A stretch of 64,000 bases of DNA from Serinus canaria (lineage: Eukaryota; Chordata; Aves; Passeriformes; Fringillidae). Below the pieces are notes generated by a model. The model was not told where the DNA came from and did not search any database. It was given only the letters and a program-made list of their open reading frames with translations. Location: positions 64,545,934-64,609,933 of the forward strand of contig NC_066313.1 in the NCBI RefSeq assembly GCF_022539315.1, given 5' to 3'. Within the stretch, counting starts at the first letter, position 1. Every line of letters starts with the position of its first letter. Of this stretch, positions 26,001-55,665 are shown piece by piece. Made by a program: the position numbers and the translations under genes.

Positions 26001-29000
26001 CTCAAATGCCAGGCTGAAATAATTAAGGAGTGCCATTTGTTATTTCAGCAGGAATATCCTTCTCTCCATATGGTCCATCACAGTATTTCTGGTACAGTGA
26101 AATGAAAAACGGGAACTGGGCTTGCCTTTCATAAGCAAAGGGAACACCTCCGTAAGCGAATCCTGAACCAGCAGGAGATAAAGGTGCACAGGAATAGACT
26201 GTCATTTCATGATTTCCCACATTGGCTTCAACAGAAAGTCACCCTGCTACATTCCTTGGTGTGGTGCTGCTGGATTATATAGCGCGAGTGGCATTCGCAA
26301 AGCCTGTCATGAGTTAAGATGGTACCTCGTGGCTGGTGCAATCCTGTCTTCAGAGGAAAGTTAGCACAAGAAAACTAATGACTTTCTTAAAGTAAAAGGA
26401 TTGTGTTAGCTCTTTGGAAAGCTAGAAGTAAAAAGAGAAGCCATTTCTTCCCTTGGGGAGATGGAGCCTAATGAGTGGCCAAAAGTACAGACAGCTACTG
26501 TTTTGCAAGAAGTTCATGCCCACTTCTCTAGTAAATTTCTGTGAAAAAATGATGTGGGTATTTGCTGAATCAGAACAGGCCTCTCAATGTGTTAAAAGCT
26601 CCTGGAATTATCATCAGACATCTTCCTGTGGCTTTCAAGCCTGGCATAGTTCAGCTGAGGTCCTTGGTTTTCCCTCACCTCTCCATTATGAAACAACTTG
26701 TCCACATCTTCGCAGTCCTTCCCTACGCCTCCAAACAACAAGTGCAGGTCCCTGTAACTCTGGCCCTACTCCTCCCAGCAGGACAGTGGGACACCAGTAC
26801 CCTTCCTAAGAGGTATGCCTTATGGAGCGATGAATTAGGAAACCAGAGAGTGTGTCTGTATCCTGGCCCCCCTGCTGAACTCCTTTGCTCCCAACCCCAC
26901 TCCCACAAGGCAGTGCTCTGCTCCTCCAGTGCCAAGCTCCCAACTGCCTGGGACTTGACATTTGTTCTTGTTTTCTCCTGTCTCCCCTAATGGGCATAGC
27001 ACTACTAAGCGAATAGGAATGTACAGAACAAGAGAGTTCAAAGTAATTGAGTCTACATTCATTCAGAAAGCCTGGATCCTTGCCCGCTCAGAACCTGCAG
27101 CATCGACATAGTTTCAGAAAGTTTAACCCTTTTCCCCTGAACCCAGTAATGCTCTCTCAAGTGCAGGGTGTTGCACTTCTCTTGCCACTGACTGTGGACA
27201 CTGAAGTGTCTTTCACACACCTAGCTCTAGGTGTTTACCAATCAATGCTTTACTCCTCCTTTCCTTTGCTCTGCGGGATTATAACTAAAGACCTTGAACT
27301 GTCATTTTCAGAAGATGCCCAGGGACTTGTGTTGCAGAGGAATGATTATTTAGCAAAACTACTAAACATATCTGCCTGAAGTCTTACTTACACAAACTCT
27401 GCTGGGTTGAAAACAGCTTACTCAATTTTCTGCTGCAAATTCATCTGTTAAGGTGTAAACTCACTTCTACCTCAGTCTGCAAAATTAGTGAAGAATTAGA
27501 AACATTCCAAATTTACTACAGCTCCAAACTCCTTTTTTTTCCCTTATGATTATGAATTATTTCATTATGATTTTTTTATTATGATTAATTTTGAACAAAT
27601 TCTCATTGCAATTTCATTTAGGAGATGACATTAGTTGGCAGCCTTTTATTTACTTTAAATTTGTAAATAAAAAATAATTTGTTCAAAGAAGTTGAAAATC
27701 TAATAACCATGGGAATTCTTGAAATGTCCTATCAAATAATTTTTGTGTCTGAATCTAAAAGTGCGTTTATACTATCTGTAAAATAAGAAGTGCAGCAATA
27801 TGTAGGTCAGATAAGAAGTGAATCAGAGCAGGAACAAGAGCCTATCTGACTTTCCTGTTTAATTCTTAGTTATAGTAGAAAAGTCAAAATAAAAAATTGC
27901 TCTTTAAAAATTATATAGTCTTTAGTCATCTTCCACTGATTGTTGCTTGACAAAAGACTGTCGGACATAGAAAATCAGAACCACAAAAAACATGGTGATG
28001 GGATAGGATTTATTCATCTGCAGTTCAGACCTAATTACATCCTTTCTAAAAAAATTAAAACACATTCAGAGATGCTTCTGAAAATGATTACACACAGAGC
28101 TTTACTCTGTGATACCATTCTAATTAACCTGCCAAAGCTTTTACCAGGGCAGGCCCTTTATAAATGCATATATATAAAACAAAGCAAAACAAACAAAAAT
28201 AACACAAACAAACAGAACTTTTAAAATTATCTGTTTATCATTCACTTAATTAGATGGAGAGAAAAGATGCAAATAAGGTATGCAGCTCTAAGAAACACTT
28301 CAGCTACTACAGCCACAGGATTCATATAAAAGTCTGAAGGTTACCAGTACATGCACAACATCAGACGCTGCCTAGTCCTACACTGTGCCTGATCTGTAAG
28401 AATTTGTTTCCAGACAGCAAAGTGTAGTATTGCTAGTTTTGTACTTTCAAAGCTGTTAGAGAGCAGTTTATATTAAACTTGTCCTTTCAGATGGTCAAAA
28501 ACATAGTTTGAAACCTAACTGGATTGACACCGGGGACATGTCAGGCATTCAAAAAGCGTAGTTTGAAGTTTAACCTTAAACTAGGGTTATGTGAAGGGCA
28601 TTCACAAAAAAAAAGACATGATTTAAAAATCTGATGGGTAAAACACGTGTTCCTAGGCTTGAGTGGGGAACGAAATGCCAGCCATGAGTCTTCAGTAAAG
28701 GACATTGAAGTTGCATATCGCCTAAACGGGAATACGTGTTGGTGTCGGATGGAAATGAGCCTGCACGGCTTTAAATGCGGCGCTGACGGGAGTAGCCGGA
28801 TCTACGTTAGTAATAACAAGCAACAAGAGGCTACATATTGCTAAACAGACAGTTCGTGTAAAGAAATGTTATGCTGGGCTCTCCCCTGGTTCTGTAATTA
28901 GCTTTCTGCATGCAGGCTCTGAGACATCCTACTCGCTGTGGACTGGGCGGCAAAGAGGAGGAGTGCCAGGCTGACCAGAAAAAAAAAAAAAAAGCTTTTT

Positions 29001-30251
29001 TTACGTTTTAAAAAGAACCTTGTCTGTAAATGATTGGGGATAAATACGGGGAGGGGGAGGCTGCCAACATTTCTGTGGATTCCCAGACTCTCTCCCTGTA
29101 AACCGAAGGCGCAGAGCTGACAGGGCTGGGAGAAAGGTGGAAAGTTTGTGCTTTTTTCCAAAGCTCCACTACATGCTGTACTTTTCCCATACGACGTGAG
29201 CCGGTCGGTGTTGCACGAAAGGACGGCGTCCCTCCTTTTTCTGCTTCAGCGAAACATGCGGCAGCTCAGCTCACCGTCCTGTGTCTACGGGGAAATATGC
29301 TCTGCGTCGAAACCACACCTCAAAACAAGTAAATAGAAACTTGCCTCATTTCGGCGGGGGGGGGGGCACGGGGGGAAAGACAAGGTTCGATCGTCGCTAC
29401 CTCTTTTCCTCTACCCGTCTTCCTCGTCCTCTGCGCTATTTCTCTAAAATGCCGGAAAACTTCATTTTCACAGTGTACGGGGTGAGGAGGGGGCGGGTGG
29501 ATGCGTACTGCCGGGCTGATAATTATTAGCAGCAGGTTTCGAGTACGAGTTGCCTTCAGGACAAAAAATAATAAATCTGAAAGACTACCTTTAAAACCCT
29601 TTTGAAGATGAAAGGTAGGACAAGACAGTTGTTCTAAAGTGCCCACATTAGCAGCGTTTCTTTACAAGACTATAAATAATAGTACAAGCACGAGAGAAGC
29701 CTCGGCGGAGCGCCGCACTTGCTGAAAATCCGCTTCCACTCCGGGACGAGTGCCGCGCCGGCCGCTCCTTTCCGGGGACTCTGCGCCGGGCATCGCTCCC
29801 CGGCTGCTGGCCGGGCGGTACCGCCCTGCCGGAGCCGGCACCGGCACCGGGATCGGCTCCGCCATCACCGCCGCGCTCGCCGGTGCCGCCGCTGCGGGGC
29901 AGGGCCGAAGCGGGCCGGGCCGGGCCGGACCGGGCGGCGGGGAGGAGCTGCCCGCGCTCCCCGTAGGCAGGGCGGGCGGCAGGGCCGGCCCCCTCTCCGG
30001 GCTGGGTGGGGTGTAGGGGGGGCCGGGGGTGGAGTAGGGTGAAATAGAGGCGGGCGTGTGTCACCGGGTAGATACCCGCGGCCAGGTACAGGCGGAGGCA
30101 CTGACGATAGCGGAGTGGATGCGCTCTGGGCTGGTGCTCCTGGGGAGTGAGCGCACGAGTAGCCACCGCCCGCCCGCCCGGAGCCGCCCGCGGCTCACTC
30201 GCCCTGCGCCGGGGCGGGCAGCCCGTCCGCGCCGCGCCCGCCGCCAGCCCC

Positions 30252-46824
<16,573 letters not shown>

Positions 46825-48570
46825 GAGCTGGACTGGTCGCAGAGGCTGTTCTGTATCTATGCAATTTCCTATTGACTCTCGACATACAACTGAAATTAGT
46901 TGAATTTTTGAGTGTATCCACTTAAAAGAGATCTCAAAAGGAACTGGAAATGTATATTTTGTATATTTATGCTGAAAAAGGGAAGACACTGTATCACGAT
47001 TACCGGAGTGTTCAGTCGTTTGTTTGCTTTCATGATGTATATGGCTTTAGTCAGCAGGTTTCATCTCTTTACAAGTATTATATCTCAACACATTGCAGCT
47101 TTATACTTTTTTTTTCCTCTTGCAGTGTTTTGACCAAAGCACTGTCATTATTGTGACAGTGTTTAGTAAACAAATTAACAAGAGGATGCAGATGAATGCA
47201 CACAGTGGAAAAGCCATGAACTGTAATCTGTCAGGTTTTTACTGGACATACTTAAGTACATGTGGGGTTTTTTTTTAATGTTAAGCCGTTCTGTGGATAT
47301 AAAATACATAGAAAAATTCATAAACAGCCATAGAACAAAGCATTTTGTTCTGTGTGTTGCATGTTTGCTATGACAAAGATTTTGTAAATATGCAAATCAG
47401 CTTTTTAGGTTTAATACAAAAGTTTTCTAAGAAACATCTGAAAAAAGCAGTTGTTTTACATTTGATAACTTGGCACATTTATAAAAAAAAGTTACTTAAA
47501 TACCTCTCAAAATAGTACCAATTTAGTCAGATGTTTTGTACCTGTTAACTCAATGGTGTGCACTGAATATTCAAAGCAGGAATTTGTTTTCAAATTGCAT
47601 AAAAGGGCAAAACGTGGAGAATGAACTGTAAAGTCAATGTTGGAAGCTGAAATAGTGGGGATAGTCAAAATGAACACAGAATGCTAAACCTCTTACCATA
47701 AGCTAAACTTAGTATCACTTTAAAAAGAAGGATTTGGGATGCAGTTTTCATATACAGACATACTAAGCTGGTTCAGCACCAGTATGATCTAGTTTCATGT
47801 GGATGTTGGATGTAATTTACTAGAAGGTAAAGGATACAGTAATTTTTTTTTAAATTACAGTGCAGTTTAGTTAATCCACTGTTCAGATTGACACACGCAG
47901 GGAAAAATTTACTGCTTACAGAAGTAGCTGAAATTCCACAGAAGTCAATGAAATGGTGCCCTTTTATGCTAACAATGACTTTGATCCACCGTGCTCAGCC
48001 GTGAAATCTTAGATGGAGGTAACAAAGATGAGGTTAGACCAGGTAGGATTTGGCCAGACAACAGAAGAAAACCAAACAAACCTAAGAAGTGTCTGAACTT
48101 CACAAGCCGTAATATTAAGCTGTCAACCAAAGGCTAGAATAGACAATCAAAATACCAAAAAAAAAAAAAAGGGTCTTGCAGGAAAACCTAGCTTTGTTAA
48201 AACTGTTGTTTGTCTTTATTTATTTGTGGTATATGATAGACTCTTCTTTTTTTAAGACAATTTTACGTATACTTGATAAATTATAGTTTTGTTTGTTATA
48301 GTTAGAAATGTTGCTCTCAATGTAAATAGTTGAAAAACGATGTAAATAATTTTGTAAGGCTTCAAATGTTTATACGTGGAAACACATGCAGAAATTGGTT
48401 GCTGTTTTGCTTCTTTTGCCTCCCCCCTACCTTATTTTTGTATTGTGGTATTTCCTATGCAAATGATGGAGCAAACAGCTGTATAGTTGTAGAATGTTTT
48501 GAGAGAGAATGAAATCGTTTATATATAAAGACTTTTTTTTTTTTGCAAAATAAAACAAAGTGCCTAATGT
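46825..48570 (+). other. KLF5: KLF5 3'UTR and polyadenylation signal
   Basis: A 1.7 kb AT-rich 3'UTR follows the stop codon. It ends at AATAAA (48549-48554), followed by a GT-rich downstream element (about 48,567-48,600), the usual arrangement for cleavage and polyadenylation. The length is in line with the mammalian KLF5 3'UTR. It contains an 8-mer match for miR-145 (46942), an 8-mer match for miR-21 (47698), three UGUAAAUA Pumilio elements (47383, 48321, 48341) and several AUUUA motifs. Confidence 0.85.
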
Positions 48571-51018
48571 GTGTGTGCGTGCATGTGCTTTCTCTAGCTC
48601 CTGACAATGAAAGTTCTGTGTTCTGCAGTAAAAGCTGGAAATCATGACAGTATTAAGCAAAGAATGTCTAGTCTACATAGGGACTGCCTCTTTGGAAAGT
48701 ACCTGGCACTTCTGCCTCCTGCCCTGATGAAAATTATACATGTGAAGGGATAAGGGTTGGTGCTTTTCTGCTATCTGAGCTTAAAAGGAAGTGACTGGTT
48801 GCCTGAAAACGGTTGCAGTTGTTCATCCACAGTAGCGTGGTTGGAAATCAAAGGTACCTGTTGGCTGTATAGAGGTATACAAATTCCTTCACCTTTTCAA
48901 AACGGTTAAACCTGTACACACTCATCGACAGTGTTGCCCAAAAGAAATTTCTCTCCAAAAAGGTGCTTTCATGCCCTAGAAAGGCAGGAAGGTCCAACAG
49001 CAGCACTATGCCTGCCATATCAGTGTCTTCTTTTCGGTGTTTTTCCCTTGGAAGTGGAAGTACAGTTCACATGAAAAATTCAAGTGGTTGTGTATGTTCA
49101 TCTCTGGGGGTACATCTCTCTTCATTCCTCCAAGCTTCAAGAGAAAAGGCATGCTGGGCTTTTGAAAAGAAATTTATGCTAAGACCAATGAAAGAGTCAG
49201 TTTAAATATGGTTTGTTAGCAAATGTTAATATTCAAACCAATCATATATTCAAAACACCATTATTATCTTGTAAGCTCTGATTCCTAAATCCTTTCTTGA
49301 AATTTTATGTTCTTACCTTACAATCAAACTCTGGTTTTTCTTCAACTGATTTTTCTCTCTTAATTATTGTCTCTCGCATGTTGTCTAATCCCTCCTTTTA
49401 CAAAATAGCTAGGATGGCATGAACCAAGTTAGTGAAGACTCACTTAACTACTAAGAAGTTCTCCCTGCATCTCAGCTAACTGCACAACTACAAAAGTAAG
49501 CAGAGCAATATTTTGGAGCCTAGGTAGGGAGAGAGCTCCCAGAAGTGTGTCTGTGCTATTACCCTTTCCTGGTCCAGCCATTAGAAAAACACCCATCTTT
49601 CTTTGAGGCATTTCTGCTTAGAGAAGAAGCTGGAAATGAATTGGGCAATTGTCCATGTCACTGGGAAAGAGCTTCTAGAGCTTACTTTGCTGAGTACCAG
49701 TGGCGATGGGGGCATTGGGATTGGCAAGCTCCCCTGTTTAGCTCAGCCCCTGGTCTGAGCTGGACTGCTGGTGGGTTTGGTAGCCCCTGTCCCCTCTTTG
49801 CTGAGTTTTGTCTCAAGTCAGTAGATGAAGGCAGCGCTCACTCCTCTGTTTCCCAAGCCTTTTCACAATGAAAGCCCGCTGATTGCATGGTTTCAGCCTC
49901 CAATGTTGCCTCATACTTCTTTTAGATGTTTCTATTGCTCAGCTACCTGGTTGCATAAACCAGCCTAATGGCTTCCTATTAATCTTGAATGAAAGGCCAT
50001 AATTAGGCCTGTCTACTTCAGCAGCATTTAACCTAATGCAAACAGAGAGAGAGAGAACAGACCCATGCACGAGAATGTTACAAAACCTAAAGCAGAGGGG
50101 CTTTCTTTTCTGGCAAGAACTACAGCTGCAGAGCAGCACGGTATTAATACAGGAGTTCAACAGCTGCCTGGTCTGAAAATCTGCGAGGAAAAGCTCTGTT
50201 ACCATAACCCCTGCTTGGTTCCTTTGCAGCAGCTGGCACAGAGTCCCCCAAGGTACTGAGGCCACCCTCGAGTTCAGCTCTCCAATCACCCTTCAGAACC
50301 CGAATTATCATTCCATGTGAAGAGAGAAAATCCAGTGGGCCTACTGGTTTTTCTGGTGGCCACATGAGCAAGTCATCCTCCACTTGACTGCGTGCCGAGT
50401 CCCTTCCCATGGTTTTCGATGTGACTTTACAGCCTGATCATCCACAGAAGTGCCTCTGCCCACTCAGGAACCTTGTTACCTTCATCACCCAGGATCCTTG
50501 CACGGATCCTTGTTTTATTCTGGTGGGTAATGAGGCTCTGTCACGCTCTGCAGCTACCATGGTGGAGTTGCTATTGACCTTCAGGAAGAGTCCAGCTCAA
50601 CAACTTGCTATTAGCCAAAAGAATGTGGTTGATTACTCATGTACTGAATAATGCATCCTGGCACTTTGAGTGTGTTAGGACAGAGGGAATTTATTGGCCA
50701 CTGTAAGTAGCAGAGGCAGCCCAATGGATATGCTTTTAATAAAGTGACTGGCATAATTTGCTTGAGTTTACTTATTCCTCTTCTCTTGCACTACTAAACA
50801 TAAAGTTGTTGTTGTCATCTACAATGTATCCAGCACCCTCACCAGTGCTCTTGTTTGGGATTTGGGGTTTGAGCAGACTCAGGCCACTGGAGAACCCATG
50901 GAGACCAGGCAGAGCCCTGGCTGTCAACAACAAAGGCCAGTCTGTGGCAAATGGAGAGCACCTTTGCTCACCAGATTCCTTTGATGTTGTTATTCTCCTT
51001 GCTAAAAGTAGTTGCTGT

Positions 51019-51061
51019 TTATATATAAATATATATATAAATATATATTGGTGTGTGTGTG
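51019..51061. repeat. AT-rich and (GT)n compound repeat
   Basis: Two copies of an ATATATAAAT-type unit are followed by a short GT run (about 51,050-51,061). This is low-complexity sequence in the KLF5 downstream intergenic region. Confidence 0.75.
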
Positions 51062-54000
51062 CATGTTCATTTGCACATTCAGTTCAGTTCTGAATCCTGG
51101 CAAATACTTGCTTTTGGTGACCTGTCACAGCAGCAAGCTTCACAGATTAGCTGAGGAGAAAATGGGTGCTCAGTGTCCACTCCAGATATCCAAGCAGCTG
51201 GGGAAATTTACAACTCCTTGTTCCCTGTTATGTGTACTGTATCGAGAAAGAAATGTAATGATGAATTTCTGTTTCCAAGGAGTAGATAATTTCTTTATTT
51301 TGGAGTCTCCTAAATGAGAGGGGGAAGGGAGGGAGATATGGGGAGAGGGAAGGGTGATTATATTACAGAGGCAAAGTGAATTCAGACTGAAAAAGAAAGC
51401 AACTTCAGCTAGGCAGGTTAGAAATGTGAGTTATTTCTGCAGGAGGAGACAGGTCTACTCTGGCAGTAGACAGCATCCTGAAATGAGGTCTCAAGGATGG
51501 CTTGTTAAAGCAGGCTTCCTTTCTCCACTTTTCCTTCTCGGTCTCTGCCCTGTTCTGTTTCTGCTGCCCATCAGTCTAGGGCTTAATTCGTATTCCCAAT
51601 TGCTCCTGTAGCTCCAGCTCCTGTTGCTGTTCCTTCCCACCCAACTGGGCAGCTGTGGTGATGGGCTTGGGCCAGTGCTGCCCCAACCCTGCTCTGCCTG
51701 CCTGTGGCCTGGTGCTGCCCTGGTGCTGGCTGGGGCACGCTTCTCACCTGCCTCAGGTTTGGATAAGTGGCATAAACAATAACCATGTGCCTTGTTTGTG
51801 TTCTGCCAGTCTCCCTGTGCTGTATAACAGGGGCAAAATTTCTCCTGTAGGTGCAGTGCTTGTGTCAATACACAGGACTTTTACACTTAGTGTGATTTTT
51901 ATCCCACACAGGGCTCAGGAACCTGATTGGAGCCTTCTCCTTCCCATGGGATCAAGAAAAGATATGTGGTGCCAAAGGAAATCCTCTGCTTTTGAGGCAG
52001 CACCTTGGAAAGGCTTCAGAGTGGGGTCATGGCATATCCAACCTTTGTTTTTGTACTGACCTCCCCGTTTTCCCATTTCACTCTTTTTTACTGTAGCAGA
52101 GTCAGTTCGACAGCTTTGGCTACAGGAAGATTTTGAAAAATGTGGTTTGTCTCTTTCTCAAGAAACAAGGAGTCACACTGGCTGATTTGCCATCTCCTCT
52201 GCCTGGGAAATCAAAGTCTCAAGTCTCTTCAAAATAATATCCCCAAAGGCCATTTCTCTTCCCAGCCTCAGTTGTTGTTTCTGTTTATACTTGTTTTGTT
52301 TAGCTGGCTATTGTTATTGTGGTTTGTCATTATTTCCAACCCATTGGGGTGGATCACTAGACCAAAAAAAGGACAGAGACCCCTCAGAGGGACCAGAGTC
52401 CCAGTCTCCCAGGTCAGTACCCACGCTGAGAGGATGCAGACTCATCATTCTCTTTTTCCTGTCCCATGAATCCTCCTGGCTGCTTGAGGAGGATAAATGC
52501 AAATGCAGTGAGCTCTCACTGTGCCCCTGAATAGTCCATGGCCTGCTGGATATTCTGGGAAGTTGTGGACGTGTACTTTTGGCTTTCTCATGGCCATGAG
52601 GAGCCAGTACTGCATCTCCAGCCACTGGAGCACTATCCTGCTTCATAGGTTACTCCATCAGAGAAGGGAACCATCACCATACCTTCAAGCCAGGGCTTAG
52701 CAAAGAAAGACAGCAGCAGCTTGTGAGAAACTTCATGCTGTGGACATGTAGAAAGTGGGCCAGAAGTGTGCCTTTGACATTAAGATCCCAAGAGGATTTC
52801 GGCAGGGCAACACCTTTTTTCTGGATCCTGAATGGGAATGAACATTTAGTCCTTAACAGCATGAAGCCTGAGGCTGTGCTACAAATCTACAAAAGCACAG
52901 CTCTAGGACCCCATAAGGAATTTTAAACTCATAAATTTATCAGTATTTATACTGTAGGGTCAAACATCAGCAGTATAAACATTTTCTGGATTGTGTGCTT
53001 ACATTAGACCCCACCATAGGTGCTAAATCCCTTTTAGGTGGATCAGATGTTTTGCTTCTGTGAGAAGAAATGTGCAGCTTCAGTAACTCACATGACTGGA
53101 GCAGGCTTGGGAAATCAGTTTCTGCAGGCTGCGTTGGCACCAGAGATGCTCTGAGGTCTGGGTCTGTGGGAGCAGCCCTCTTCCTTGGTGGTGTTGGTGC
53201 AGAGCTGGCACCACTGCCACCACCTTGTACCCTGGGCACCTTGTACACTTTGGGCTCGACTGGGCAACCACCATCACTGTTGAAATAGTATGCTGAAACA
53301 GGTTCAGTTTGAAAAATGGGCTGTATTTAAATATGACAGAAAAGAAGACTTAAAGTCTTAGTGCATTGCTCTTGGGGAGTTTTCACAACAACTATCTGGA
53401 TGCCAGTCTTTTAATCTGCAGTGTCTCCTGGGGCTGGATCCAGATTTGATCATTTAAAAGATATTTATCTTCCAGTTTCATTTGAATACAGTGAAATTTC
53501 TGCTGCAGAAGATGACAGAATTCTTGCCTGATCATTTCCTCTGCTGCCTATTTTCAGTCAGTAAGAGCCTTACATGGTCCAAACCTTTCCCCTCAGCCCA
53601 TCTGTGATGAATCCCTTGAATGAACACCCAAATTCATAAAGCGTGGGTAAGAAAAAGCAATAGAAACATGTTCAGGTACACTTGAAGTTGAAATTGGTTT
53701 GGCTTGTTTTTTTTGTTCTCAGTGTTCTCACGTAAGTAATGAAATAACAGTAGTTTTCTTATACAAATATTTATACGCTATTACTAAATTTACCTGTGGT
53801 TTCCCCTCCACCCCAAAAAATTAATAAATCGCTGTTTTCCTAATACTGTGTTTGGTTTTTCTCCTGTGCTGTTATCAGGCCAGAACTAAGAGTCATTCCT
53901 CCTTTGAAGAAGCTCAGACAAGTGGGTAAGCCAGGCTCAATGTCCCCGGGGGAAAACTTACTTCATTTCTGAAACATTAACAACAGCAATCAAATGAAAT

Positions 54001-55499
54001 GTGAGTATTTTCAGAGTACATTCTGTGCCTTAGGACATTTAAGCTAATTTCTTGAATAAAGGGACTTTTCAGTAACCTTAAAGAAGCGTGCCCTGAAAAG
54101 ACAGCTCTGAATACCAGCTATTTCTGACATGTACCATCTGCAGACAAATTAGTCTCAGGGAACCCACATATTCCTGTTTTATCATCTTCAGGAGATTATT
54201 TTGTATTTATGTTGTGTAGCTTGCATATAGTGGCTGGTAGATGATCCTTCATTTGCTTGTGTCTGGGATTGCTGTTTTGTGATGGTCCCTTAGAGACAAC
54301 TTCTGCTGCTTCTTCTGGCTGTTGCTCACTTTGTCCCCAAAGTGGGGAAGAGGATCTTTTATCTGGGGTGCGGTGACTCAAAAGAAGATGATCACCCGAT
54401 CCATTTTCCACTTGTTTCCAAGCCAGTATTCTTTCCATGCAAATACCACCAGCCACTGCTGCCATAAGGTGTGTGGGTTGGTGCACCTCACCATGCCTGG
54501 AGAAACATCTGGGACTGCCACATTTGCAGATAAAACCAAATTACTTTGAACTGTACACTATTTGCACAACTGTGGTTGGGGATGGTTTGGCCCGTGCCTG
54601 ACAGACACCTGATTTGAATTGTTTTCCAACACCCCATGTAAGTGCAGAAAGTTTCAATCTGCTCCACCTCAGACTTCTAATCCTTAATGCCATCGGACAA
54701 TTGGCAAAATGAACAGATATTTTGGGGTTTATTTTCCCCGAGTGTCTCATCCTTGCATTTAAGCCTGAACATCTGAATAAAAACCACGCTTAGCAATTAA
54801 TGGAAACAAATCAGTCTTACAGCCAAGGCAATGCAGACGATCACTCTACAAGCAAAGTGTATGCTTATGCTGGCAAGATGGGTAAGCAGCTTTGTCCCTG
54901 CAACAGGACAGTTGTACAAGCCTTGTTTGAGCAACCGGAGCTGAGTCTGCACTCGTAAATTAAACACAGTTGGGACCGTTCCCTGGTGCTGAGGCCAGGG
55001 GAGATGGAAACAGTGCATCCACATTCCCAACCTCCTCTCTCCTCCTTGCTCTGCTCACAGGCCGCCTGTTGAGAGTGGCCCCAGCCCATGCCAGCTGTTG
55101 GCCTGCGCTTGGGAATTGTTTGGGAAAGTTGGCCCTGGCTCTGCAGTGCCAGGCACTGCGCTAACAATTAGGCAGCTCAGACAATTGCCTTCCAGCGCCT
55201 GGAAACGCTCCCCAGAGCTGTTTCATTTACCACGATGGGCATTAGCTTTGGATTCAAGCTTTGGCAGATTCAGCTTGGCTTCCCTCGATTTTAAAAGGAG
55301 GGAAGCAAACAAACAAAACCCCATGGCATTCAGGGGAGCAGTTCTGCTGCATGTGGTCCTTCTCAGAGCCTGAGAAATATGCAAATACACAGGCTCTATT
55401 GATTTGCTTCAAATTGCTCTGCATTGACAATAGAATAAAGACAAAAAGCAGAAATTATCCAGAAAATTGCCTCACTATAATGAAAAAGGAAAAAAGCAG

Positions 55500-55665
55500 T
55501 ATTTTGTTTTATTTTATTTTATTTTATTTTATTTTATTTTATTTTATTTTATTTTATTTTATTTTATTTTATTTATTTTATTTTATTTTATTTATTTTAT
55601 TTTATTTTATTTTATTTATTTCGTTTCGTTTCATTTCATTTCTTTATGTTTGTTTGGTTTTGTTT
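55500..55665. repeat. (ATTTT)n pentanucleotide repeat with variant tail
   Basis: Some 24 copies of ATTTT, with several ATTT units mixed in, extend to about 55,620. They pass into TTTCG, TTTCA and TTTGG variants up to about 55,665. The tract is downstream of KLF5. The Phe/Ile/Leu/Tyr-rich open frames over it are repeat artefacts. Confidence 0.96.

Larger units (their letters stand above)
10341..29680. other. PIBF1-KLF5 intergenic region
   Basis: About 19 kb separates the PIBF1 polyadenylation site from the KLF5 CpG island. I found no convincing gene: open frames are short, lack splice logic and resemble no protein I know. Identified contents are a CR1 copy (about 11,815-12,620), a pentanucleotide repeat (17,018-17,087), small CpG clusters at about 14,610-14,745 and 19,336-19,396, and a CpG-bearing segment at 28,640-28,850 leading into the KLF5 promoter. 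Enhancers of KLF5 are plausible here but cannot be shown from one sequence. Confidence 0.7.

Noticed and set aside
28495..28625. Three weakly similar units (TAGTTTGAA.. and GGCATTCA..) spaced about 52 bp apart
   Set aside because: The similarity is limited to 10-20 bases per unit, and the third copy barely matches. It is too weak to call a tandem repeat.
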